DNA of 64,000 bases from an uncultured Altererythrobacter sp. (GTDB taxonomy: Bacteria; Pseudomonadota; Alphaproteobacteria; Sphingomonadales; Sphingomonadaceae): contig CAJXJY010000006.1 in NCBI GenBank assembly GCA_913055875.1, positions 124,001-188,000 on the forward strand. The letters run 5' to 3'. Positions 35,926 to 42,771 of this stretch are shown here, piece by piece. Within the stretch, counting starts at the first letter, position 1. The number at the start of each line of letters is the position of its first letter. Position numbers and translations under genes: made by a program. Below the pieces are notes generated by a model that saw only the letters and a list, made by a program, of their open reading frames with translations, was not told where the DNA came from and ran no database searches.

Positions 35926-36024
35926 GGAGGTCCTTCCTGCATCGCGCTCCCAGGAAGGCAGGAGCCGGTGGGGCCGGAGGGGCGCCCGTTCCTAACCTCC
36001 GCAGGAACGCTTCTCCGCCACCGG
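35926..36024 (-). ncRNA. structured 5' leader of the transsulfuration gene, candidate riboswitch
   Basis: On the minus strand the leader folds into two stem-loops. The first (36024-35965) stacks CCGGTGG/CCACCGG, CGGAG/CTCCG and CGTTCCT/AGGAACG (7+5+7 pairs, all perfect) with small internal loops. The second (35958-35932) pairs CCTTCCTG with CAGGAAGG, whose 3' arm is the likely Shine-Dalgarno sequence 11 bases before the ATG. The apical loop GGAGGT of stem one is complementary to ACCTCC (35931-35926) beside that site. I do not recognise a known SAM or other riboswitch class. Confidence 0.55.
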
Positions 36025-36075
36025 TCGAATTGCCCCGCGCAATTACGCTTGCAGCAGCGCCTTTTCAACCTGCCG

Positions 36076-37599
36076 TCAGACGATCGCCGCCACGCCCCAT
36101 ACCAGCGCGACGATCAGAAATATGCCCACGAGATCGAGCAGGATGCCCGCGCCGACCATGCGCTCGATCCGGATATGTCGGGTCGACCAGGCGATCGCGT
36201 TGGGGCCGGTCCCGGCGGGCAGCATGAAGCCCCAGCTCGCGGCGAGCGCGGCGGGCATGGCGAGCAATACCGGATCCGCCCCGAGCGCGACGATCAGGCT
36301 CGCGACCACCGGAATTATCGCGGTCGCGGTGGCGACGTTGCTGGCGAATTCGGTGATCAGCACGACCATCGCCACCACCGCGAGCGCGATGACGACCAGC
36401 GGCAGCACCTCGAGCGGCAGCAGCGCGTTGCCGAGCCATGCGGCCAGCCCCGACGCCTGCATTCCCGCCGCCAGCGCGAGCCCGCCGCCGAACATCATGA
36501 TCACCCCCCACGGCGCGCGATCCGCCTCGCTCCACACCAGCAGCGGGCGGCCGGTCCCGTCGGGCAGCAGGAACAGCGCCAGCCCGGCGGCGATCGCGAT
36601 GGTCCCGTCGGTCAACGAACCTTCGGGGACGAGCGGCGCGAGCAGCGGCAGCGTCATCCACAACAGGAAGGTGATCGCAATTACCGGCACCAGCCGCCGT
36701 TCGGCGCTCGACCACGGCGCCTCGTCGTCGATCGCGGCGCGCGCGGCGGGGACATCGAACGGGTGTTCGGCCACCTTCTGAACGCGCGACACGATCGCCG
36801 CAGCGAGTGGCACGCCGACGATCACCAGCGGCAGCCCGTAAGCGGTCCATTCGACGAAGCTGATCTCCACCACTTCCGCCCGCGAGAGCAGCCCGACCGC
36901 GATGGCGTTGGTCGGCGAACCGACGATCGTGCCGAGCCCGCCGATGCTGGCGGCGAAAGCGATCCCCATGGGAAGTGCACCCGCCAGCCCTTCTTTTCCG
37001 GGCGCTCCCTGGCCACCCGCTCCCTCCACCCTTCCACCCGGAATATTTTCGGATACCGTCCGGATGGAAGGGTGGAGGGAGCGGGTGGTGTTCTCGTTGC
37101 CTACCGCTTCGCTACCTGAGGCGCGGGCACCCCCGGAGAGCACCGCCAGTGCCATCGGCATCATGATCAGCGCGGTCGAGGTGTTCGAGATCAGCATCGA
37201 CAGCAAAGCCGCGCTGATCATGAAGGCGAGCAGCAGCCGCGTCTGCCCTCCGCCCGCACCGACCGTCTTCAGGATCGCGAGGCTGAGCCGCCGGTGCAGC
37301 CCGGTGCGCTCGATCGCCAATGCGATGAAGGCGCCGCCGAGCAGCAGGAACAGGATCGGCGAATAGTACGCGCTTGCGGTCTCGCGCGCGTTCATCACTC
37401 CGGCGAAGGGCAGCACGAGGAACGGCATCAGCGCGGTGGCGGTGAGCGGGATCGCCTCGCTGATCCACCACGCCGCCATCAGCACCACCAGCCCGGCGAC
37501 CACCATCGCCTCGCGCGGCATCGCCTCCGGGGTCGGCAGGAATATCCCGCCGATCAGCGCCAGCGCGCCGAGGATCAGGCCGACAGGCTTGGCATTCAT
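36076..37599 (-). CDS. DASS/SLC13 family anion:sodium symporter with internal palindromic insertion
   Basis: A 507-residue integral membrane protein of the divalent anion:Na+ symporter family. Typical parts are GGIFLPTPEAM, AWWISEAIPLTATALMPFLV, a SNTSTALIMMPMALAV helix (first SNT motif), and SIGGLGTIVGSPTNAIAVG, with a second hairpin TEFASNVATATAIIPV near the end. About 40 residues (approximately 165-205) break the normal sequence between MALAVLSGG and the LAGALPMGIAFAASIGG segment. They are encoded by a perfect-arm palindrome (37013-37088) that keeps the frame. Substrate would be a dicarboxylate, sulfate or similar anion. Confidence 0.85.
   Translation of the reverse strand: MNAKPVGLILGALALIGGIFLPTPEAMPREAMVVAGLVVLMAAWWISEAIPLTATALMPFLVLPFAGVMNARETASAYYSPILFLLLGGAFIALAIERTGLHRRLSLAILKTVGAGGGQTRLLLAFMISAALLSMLISNTSTALIMMPMALAVLSGGARASGSEAVGNENTTRSLHPSIRTVSENIPGGRVEGAGGQGAPGKEGLAGALPMGIAFAASIGGLGTIVGSPTNAIAVGLLSRAEVVEISFVEWTAYGLPLVIVGVPLAAAIVSRVQKVAEHPFDVPAARAAIDDEAPWSSAERRLVPVIAITFLLWMTLPLLAPLVPEGSLTDGTIAIAAGLALFLLPDGTGRPLLVWSEADRAPWGVIMMFGGGLALAAGMQASGLAAWLGNALLPLEVLPLVVIALAVVAMVVLITEFASNVATATAIIPVVASLIVALGADPVLLAMPAALAASWGFMLPAGTGPNAIAWSTRHIRIERMVGAGILLDLVGIFLIVALVWGVAAIV
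37013..37088. repeat. palindromic element inside the DASS gene
   Basis: Arms of 29 bases (37013-37041 and 37060-37088) match at 28 positions around an 18-base loop. The element lies inside the DASS reading frame and is translated. The flanking segments extend the foreign peptide to about 40 residues. It resembles in concept the protein-coding palindromic elements known from Rickettsia. Confidence 0.85.
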
Positions 37600-37660
37600 C
37601 GGGTTCTCCCTCCCCGCGGCGCGTCTTGCCGCACCGCTCCCCGACGCCTACTCCCAAGCC

Positions 37661-38122
37661 ATGACGCGCATGGCAAGCCTGATCGGCGGGATAAAGGCGG
37701 TCGCGCTGGGGTCGCTGACAGGCACGAGCCTGATGACGCTCGTCACCCTCTTCACCGGCCTGGGGATGATAACCAGCGGAGGCGAGTCCGTCTTCGGGGG
37801 TCTGCTGGTCATCCTGCTGCCGTTCCTCATCGGCGCGGCGGGCGGGGCCGCCGGGCTGGTCCTGGTCGGCCTGCCGCTGACCTGGTGGCTGCGGCGCAAG
37901 CGGGCGGAAAGCAACCGGGCCTATACGCTGACGGGAGCGGTCACGGGCGGCGGGCTGCCGTTTCTCTATACTTTCGTCGCATTGCAATTCGGTCTCGCCG
38001 CGTTCGTCGTCGGCTTTTTCGGCCTGCTGACGGGCGGGGCGACCGGCCATTTCTGGTGGCGCTTCGCGCGCAGGCCGGTGGTCGAGACCGGCGAGGAGCA
38101 AATGGCCGAAGTGTTCGGCTGA
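37661..38122 (+). CDS. hypothetical multi-pass membrane protein
   Basis: The 153-residue protein from the ATG at 37661 has about four hydrophobic segments: residues 12-34, 43-68, 85-106 and 107-128. A basic loop WWLRRKRAESNR lies in the middle, and the C terminus is acidic. I do not recognise the family. The open frame extends upstream across the DASS gene, but that part overlaps it antisense and is not conserved-looking. It converges on infC. Confidence 0.65.
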   Translation: MTRMASLIGGIKAVALGSLTGTSLMTLVTLFTGLGMITSGGESVFGGLLVILLPFLIGAAGGAAGLVLVGLPLTWWLRRKRAESNRAYTLTGAVTGGGLPFLYTFVALQFGLAAFVVGFFGLLTGGATGHFWWRFARRPVVETGEEQMAEVFG

Positions 38123-38142
38123 AGCGACCCGCCCGCCGGAAT

Positions 38143-38685
38143 CTATTTCGGCGCCAGCACCATCAGCATCTGGCGCCCTTCGAGCCGCGGGAAGGCCTCG
38201 ACCTTGGCGATTTCCTCGACATCGTCGCGGACCCGGTTGAGCAGGTTCATGCCCAGTTCCTGGTGCGCCATCTCGCGCCCGCGGAAGCGCAGCGTGACCT
38301 TCACCTTGTCGCCGTTCTCGATGAACTTGTTCACGTTGCGCATCTTCACGTCGTAATCGTGCGTGTCGATGTTGGGACGCATCTTGATCTCTTTGATATC
38401 CTGCGTCTTCTGCGTCTTGCGCGCCGCATTGGCCTTCTTCTGCGCCTCGTAGCGGTGCTTGCCGACATCGAGGAACTTGCACACCGGCGGGTTGGCGCTG
38501 GGCGACACCTCGACCAGGTTCAAGCCGGCCTCGGCGGCCTGCTCGATCGCTTCGTTGGTGTAGAGGACGCCGAGATTTTCACCGTTCTCGTCGATGACGC
38601 GAACCTTGTCGGCCTGGATGAATTGGTCGTAGCGCGGGCCGCTCTTGACGGGCGGCTGAAGTGAACGCCGGGGTGGACGGGCTAT
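38143..38685 (-). CDS. infC: translation initiation factor IF-3 with an ATA start codon
   Basis: A 180-residue IF-3, which binds the 30S subunit and controls start-codon selection. The C-terminal part (from [22 protein letters not shown] to LMVLAPK) is obvious; translating upstream restores the complete N domain ([24 protein letters not shown]) and ends at ATA (38685-38683), eight bases after AGGAG. No ATG, GTG or TTG fits in the right place. Rare AUU/AUA-type starts in infC are known to allow autoregulation. The usual rpmI-rplT genes do not follow. Confidence 0.9.
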   Translation of the reverse strand: MARPPRRSLQPPVKSGPRYDQFIQADKVRVIDENGENLGVLYTNEAIEQAAEAGLNLVEVSPSANPPVCKFLDVGKHRYEAQKKANAARKTQKTQDIKEIKMRPNIDTHDYDVKMRNVNKFIENGDKVKVTLRFRGREMAHQELGMNLLNRVRDDVEEIAKVEAFPRLEGRQMLMVLAPK

Positions 38686-39052
38686 GGGGCAGTCTCCTGG
38701 ATTTGCCGTTGTCGAAGCGCGCTATGTAGGGGGAATGCGGCGGATTCGCTAGGGGAGTTTTTGTTTAGCCTCAGGCGCCGGCGGGCCCGTCCGGGCCCTT
38801 AGGCTATCCTCGCTCCCTTCGGTCGCGCAGTTTATCCTGAGCGGCTGGCTTGCCAGCCAGCCGAAGGGGGCGGCCCGTTGGGCCTATGGCTGCCGCGACC
38901 AGGAACCTGGTCATAACTACAAGGCTTGGAATGGTTCGGTCGGCGACCAGCCGACCGCGAGCGCAAGCGCGCGAGCCGCAGGTGCCCTGTAGCGAAGCGG
39001 AAGGAATAGCACCGAGGACGCACCCGCGGAGGCGGGTGCGGAAAACAAAGAC
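38686..39052. other. 367-base region without a gene
   Basis: It includes the infC upstream region (38686-38760), a small GC-rich hairpin (GGGCCCGTCCGGGCCC near 38781), a GGCTGGCTTGCCAGCC hairpin near 38844, and then family B repeat copy 2. I see no RNA gene. The infC promoter must lie here, but no convincing -35/-10 pair stands out. Confidence 0.55.
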
Positions 39053-39054
39053 TC
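38865..39054 (-). repeat. long dispersed repeat, family B, copy 2
   Basis: Read on the minus strand it starts GAGTCTTTGTTTTCCGCACC and ends CGGGCCGCCCCCTT, following the same order of landmarks as 23111-23310. The element touches the stop codon of pdeM (39053-39055) and may even supply its last two bases. Confidence 0.75.
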
Positions 39055-39745
39055 AAGCAGCCCTGCGCCATAACGGAAACTGCGCCAGCTTCCCCGCCGC
39101 CGGGAGGACCGCATCGATCCGCTCGGCGGGTTGCAGCGCGGCGAGGATTGCCGGCGCGCCGGCATCCAGTCCGCCGGTCAGCGCGCCGAAGGCGGGGAGG
39201 ATCATCCGTCCGCCGCCGCTCGCGTCGGTGCTCACGACCGCACATTGCCGCGCGACGTGGCGCCCGCGGACATGCAGCCGCAGCTTGGGGTGGTAGTGGC
39301 CCGACAGCTCGCGCCGCATCTCGCCCCGCTTGGCGCGGTGGCGCAGCACCATCCCGGCGATCTCGAGTTCGTCCGCGATCGTGCCGCCATATCGCGCCTC
39401 CATCTCCGGATCGTGATTGCCGGTGATCCACACCCAGTCGGTCGCGCGGGTGAGCGCGGCGAGCATGCCCGCCGCGTGTTCCTCCAGCCGCGCCGAACCC
39501 GCGCTGTCGTGGAAATTGTCGCCCAGCGTGTAGACCCGCCGCGCGCCCGTCTCGCGGATCGCCACCGCCACGCGTTCGAGCGTTTCGCGCGAATCGTAGG
39601 GCGGCAGCATCTGTCCGTGCTTCGCGAAAAAGCTTGCCTGTTCGAGATGCAGGTCGGCCACCAGCAGCGCCTTCTCGCGCGGCCAGTACAGCGCGCGGCG
39701 CTGCGTGATGAGGAATTCCTCGCCTGCGAACGAAAGGGGAACCAT
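39053..39745 (-). CDS. pdeM: PdeM-like metallophosphoesterase
   Basis: A 230-residue calcineurin-like phosphoesterase recognised as PdeM, a protein usually linked to a DNA-repair cluster with an Lhr-type helicase, an exonuclease-like protein and an ATP-dependent ligase. Metal motifs are LLVADLHLEQ, YTLGDNFHDSAG, WITGNHDPEME, and the terminal SGHYHPKL. It starts VPLSFAGEEFLITQRRALYWP. Here it is on its own: none of the partner genes lie within the window. Confidence 0.85.
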   Translation of the reverse strand: MVPLSFAGEEFLITQRRALYWPREKALLVADLHLEQASFFAKHGQMLPPYDSRETLERVAVAIRETGARRVYTLGDNFHDSAGSARLEEHAAGMLAALTRATDWVWITGNHDPEMEARYGGTIADELEIAGMVLRHRAKRGEMRRELSGHYHPKLRLHVRGRHVARQCAVVSTDASGGGRMILPAFGALTGGLDAGAPAILAALQPAERIDAVLPAAGKLAQFPLWRRAA

Positions 39746-39790
39746 GGGATCGTAATGGCGGTGCCGAGACTCCCGCGCAACCCCAAATTT

Positions 39791-39921
39791 CCGTTCGTGC
39801 TGAGCTTGTCGAAGCACTGCCTTTTCTTCTAGCGCTGGTCTCGAAGTGAAGAACAGCCCCCTTCGGCTGGCTGGTATAGCCAGCCGCTCAGGACAAGCTT
39901 TGACAAGCTCAGGGCGAACGG
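39791..39921. repeat. palindromic repeat (CCGTTCG...CTTGTCGAAG type)
   Basis: Outer ends CCGTTCGTGCTGAGCTTGTC and the complement of CCGTTCGCCCTGAGCTTGTC form a long stem; a second hairpin GGCTGGCTGGTATAGCCAGCC is inside. The element fills the spacer between the divergent pdeM and hemF genes and ends 15 bases from the hemF ATG. Confidence 0.8.
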
Positions 39922-39935
39922 AACGAGATGTTGCG

Positions 39936-40790
39936 ATGGATTGGACACCCTACACTGCCCGCGCGAAGGACTGGTTCGAAGACCTGCGCGACCGCATCTG
40001 CGCCGAGTTCGAGGCGATCGAGCGCGAGGCCGGCTCGGACGCGGCATTCGAATACACCGAGTGGCAGCGCGAGGAAGACGGCAATGCCGATCCTGGCGGC
40101 GGCACGCGCGGGCTGATGAAGGGCAAGGTGTTCGAGAAGGTCGGGGTCAACGTCTCCGCGGTGCGCGGCGAGTTCGCGCCCGAATTCGCCGGCACGATCA
40201 ACGGCGCGGATGCGGATAATCCCGGCTTCACCGCGACCGGGATCAGCCTGGTCGCGCATATGGCCAATCCGCACGTGCCCGCGGTGCACATGAACACCCG
40301 CTTCCTGACCACCGGCAAGGCGTGGTTCGGCGGCGGCGCCGATCTCAATCCACCGATCCCCTGCGAGGAAGACACGGCCGATTTCCACGCCGCGTTCCGC
40401 GCCGCCTGCGCCGCGCACAACCCGACCTATTACGACCGCTTCAGCAAGTGGGCGGAGGAGTATTTCTTCATCCCCCACCGCGGCGTGCATCGCGGTGTGG
40501 GGGGGATTTTCTACGACCACCTCGAGTGTGCCGATGAAGCCGCGTGGGAGCGCAATTTCGCCTTCACGCAGGATGTCGGAAAGGCGTTTCTCGAAATATT
40601 CCCAAAGCTCGTCCGCCGCCGGATGGAGAGCGATTTCGACGCGGCCGACAAGCGCACCCAGCTCGAATGGCGCGGCCGCTACGCCGAGTTCAACCTGGTC
40701 TACGACCGCGGCACCCTGTTCGGCCTCAAGACCGGCGGCAATATCGACGCCATCCTGATGAGCCTGCCGCCCGAGGCGGTGTGGAACTAG
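39936..40790 (+). CDS. hemF: oxygen-dependent coproporphyrinogen III oxidase
   Basis: A 284-residue HemF, decarboxylating coproporphyrinogen III to protoporphyrinogen IX with O2 in heme synthesis. Family blocks present are GGTRGLMKGKVFEKVGVNVS, VPAVHMNTRFL, AWFGGGADLNPP, GVGGIFYDHL, and RGRYAEFNLVYDRGTLFGLKTGG. Length is slightly under that of E. coli HemF. The stop overlaps the stop of the convergent TetR gene by four bases. Confidence 0.96.
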   Translation: MDWTPYTARAKDWFEDLRDRICAEFEAIEREAGSDAAFEYTEWQREEDGNADPGGGTRGLMKGKVFEKVGVNVSAVRGEFAPEFAGTINGADADNPGFTATGISLVAHMANPHVPAVHMNTRFLTTGKAWFGGGADLNPPIPCEEDTADFHAAFRAACAAHNPTYYDRFSKWAEEYFFIPHRGVHRGVGGIFYDHLECADEAAWERNFAFTQDVGKAFLEIFPKLVRRRMESDFDAADKRTQLEWRGRYAEFNLVYDRGTLFGLKTGGNIDAILMSLPPEAVWN

Positions 40791-41419
40791 GGCCCGGCGA
40801 AGACGGCCTGCACGAATTTGCGATAGGCGAGGATCTGCTCGGAGATGAACCGCGGCTCGTCGAGTACGCGGCCGACCACCAGCCCCCCGTCGGCGATCGA
40901 ACACAGCATGTCGGCCAGATGCCGCAGGTCGATCTCTATCCTCGGCGGATAGGCCTCGGCGATCGTTTCGAACTGCGGGACAAGGCGCTCGCGCCAGGCC
41001 AGGATCGCCCGCGCATTAAGGGCACGGACCTCGTCGTTGAATTGCCGGTCGTGATAGGCGACGCTGGCGACGATGCAGCCCGGATGGGTTTCCTCGAGGT
41101 CGGCGAATTGCTCCGCGAACAGGCGCAGGCTGATCAGCAATTGCTGTAGCGGATCGTCCGACAGTTCCGCTCCGCGCCGCCAATGCCGGTCCATCGACCG
41201 CCGATCCTGCTCGATGAAGCGCTCGATCAGCGCCTTGGCGAGTTCGGTCTTGTCGCGGAAGTGATAGAAGAACCCGCTCTTGGTCAATCCGGCGGCGGCG
41301 ATGATCTCGTCGATGGAAGTGTTGGAAAACCCTTTCGCCACGATCGCCTCCTCGGCGATTTCGAGCAGGCGCTCGCGCGTCGCTTCCCCTTTCGACAGCG
41401 ATTCCGATTTTTCCTCCAT
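40787..41419 (-). CDS. TetR family transcriptional regulator
   Basis: A 210-residue TetR-type regulator. The N-terminal helix-turn-helix region is RERLLEIAEEAIVAKGFSNT, then IDEIIAAAGLTKSGFFYHF. The C-terminal ligand domain is helical with EETHPGCIVASVAYHD, common in the AcnR/TetR_C_11-type group. It is divergent, across 270 bases, from the homocysteine methyltransferase gene and probably controls itself, that gene or both. A possible operator is listed at 41554. Confidence 0.85.
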   Translation of the reverse strand: MEEKSESLSKGEATRERLLEIAEEAIVAKGFSNTSIDEIIAAAGLTKSGFFYHFRDKTELAKALIERFIEQDRRSMDRHWRRGAELSDDPLQQLLISLRLFAEQFADLEETHPGCIVASVAYHDRQFNDEVRALNARAILAWRERLVPQFETIAEAYPPRIEIDLRHLADMLCSIADGGLVVGRVLDEPRFISEQILAYRKFVQAVFAGP

Positions 41420-41553
41420 GGCGTGGCTGTATCACAGCTGGTGGGCAGCGGGAAAAACCGGACCGGCGGTACGGTTTCGGCGGATCGTCGCAACCCGACC
41501 TCTGCCGACCGTGCCGCAACTGCGCCGATAGAACTTTGTTATCCTGAGACAAA

Positions 41554-41569
41554 TTGCGCATTCACGCAA
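41554..41569. promoter_or_regulatory. candidate operator in the TetR divergent region
   Basis: TTGCGCATTCACGCAA is an inverted repeat (TTGCG, six bases, CGCAA) about 135 bases from the TetR start and 120 bases from the divergent ATG at 41690. A TATACC lies a few bases downstream. Size and place fit a TetR site, but the arms are short. Confidence 0.3.
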
Positions 41570-41689
41570 GACTATACCGCAAGTCGACTGGATCGCCGCA
41601 CGGCCCGTAGCGCATAAATCCGGCATCGATCGAAGCGACCGGCCGCACCGGCTTTCGCTCGATCCGAACGTTCCAGCCAGGAGGCCGAC

Positions 41690-42631
41690 ATGACCAGTAC
41701 ACCCGATTTTTCGCAGCGCATCATCCTCACCGACGGCGGAATCGAAACCAGCCTGATTTTCCAGGACGGTTTCGATCTGCCCGAATTCGCCGCATTCGAC
41801 CTGCTCCGCACGCAGGAAGGAAGATCCGGACTGGCGCGGTATTTCCGACGCTATCTCGACATTGCAGCCGAACATCGCGCCGGCTTCATCCTCGAGAGTC
41901 CGACATGGCGTGCCAGCCCCGACTGGGGGGCGCTACTCGGCTATTCGATGACCGCGCTCGAAGCTGCGAACCGGGCCGCTATCGAACTGATGCTCGAACT
42001 GAGAAGCGAATACGCCGCCCGGATCGATCCGCTGCTGGTGAGCGGCTGTATCGGCCCGAGAGGCGACGGATACCAGCCCGGTACCCTTATGAGCGCTGAC
42101 GAAGCCGCCGGCTATCACGCGCTGCAGGCGAGAACCTTCGCCGATACGGGGTGCGATATGGTCACCGCGATCACGATGACCAATATTCCCGAGGCCAGCG
42201 GCGTGGCGCAGGCTGCGGCGGATGCGGGGCTGCCCTGCGTGATCGCTTTCACCGTGGAGACCGACGGCCGGCTTCCGACCGGCGACAGCCTGGCCGAAGC
42301 GATCGCCGCGCTCGACGCACAAGAAGGAGCGCGCCCGCTGCACTACATGATCAATTGCGCCCATCCGACGCATTTCGACGCTACGCTGGCCGGCGGGGGC
42401 GGCTGGCTGGAGCGGATACGCGGCCTCAGGACCAACGCCTCCTGCCTCAGCCACGCGGAACTCGACGAAGCGGAGGAACTCGACGATGGCGATCCGGAGG
42501 AACTGGCCCGGCAGAATGCGAGACTGGCGGCGCAATTGCCGAACCTGACCGTCTTCGGCGGCTGCTGCGGGACCGACGAGCGCCACATCGCGCAGATCGC
42601 CCGGGCGACGATGGCGCGCTGCCCCGCGTGA
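41690..42631 (+). CDS. homocysteine S-methyltransferase family protein
   Basis: A 313-residue zinc-dependent methyltransferase of the MHT/BHMT family. TDGGIETSL begins the barrel; the zinc ligands are one Cys in YMINCAHPTHF and two in FGGCCGTDERHI. The reaction would be methyl transfer to homocysteine (from S-methylmethionine, SAM or a betaine-like donor), giving methionine. CAGGAGG precedes the ATG. It is divergent from a TetR gene, so it is more likely a regulated catabolic or salvage enzyme than the housekeeping methionine synthase. Confidence 0.88.
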   Translation: MTSTPDFSQRIILTDGGIETSLIFQDGFDLPEFAAFDLLRTQEGRSGLARYFRRYLDIAAEHRAGFILESPTWRASPDWGALLGYSMTALEAANRAAIELMLELRSEYAARIDPLLVSGCIGPRGDGYQPGTLMSADEAAGYHALQARTFADTGCDMVTAITMTNIPEASGVAQAAADAGLPCVIAFTVETDGRLPTGDSLAEAIAALDAQEGARPLHYMINCAHPTHFDATLAGGGGWLERIRGLRTNASCLSHAELDEAEELDDGDPEELARQNARLAAQLPNLTVFGGCCGTDERHIAQIARATMARCPA

Positions 42632-42771
42632 CGCGTGTCCGGCGGCGAGCCATGGTGGTCGTCCGAGCGGCATGCATCGTGCGGAGCCGCCCGACGGTCT
42701 CGCAACGAGGTCGTGCGAAACGGCGCGCAATGCTGTACCCCCGGGCCGACCAACCGATTCCGGAGATTTCC

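Noticed and set aside
35920-36060. SAM-II or SAM-I riboswitch before the transsulfuration gene
   Set aside because: The expected conserved cores are not present, and the helix pattern differs; kept instead as an unclassified structured leader.
34558-37119. 853-codon open frame on the plus strand
   Set aside because: It lies antisense to the transsulfuration and DASS genes, which have clear family signatures; the frame is a by-product of high G+C at third positions.
38143-38523. Short IF-3 starting at TTG 38523
   Set aside because: This would remove most of the N domain; the upstream frame encodes the missing conserved part and has a good ribosome-binding site before ATA.
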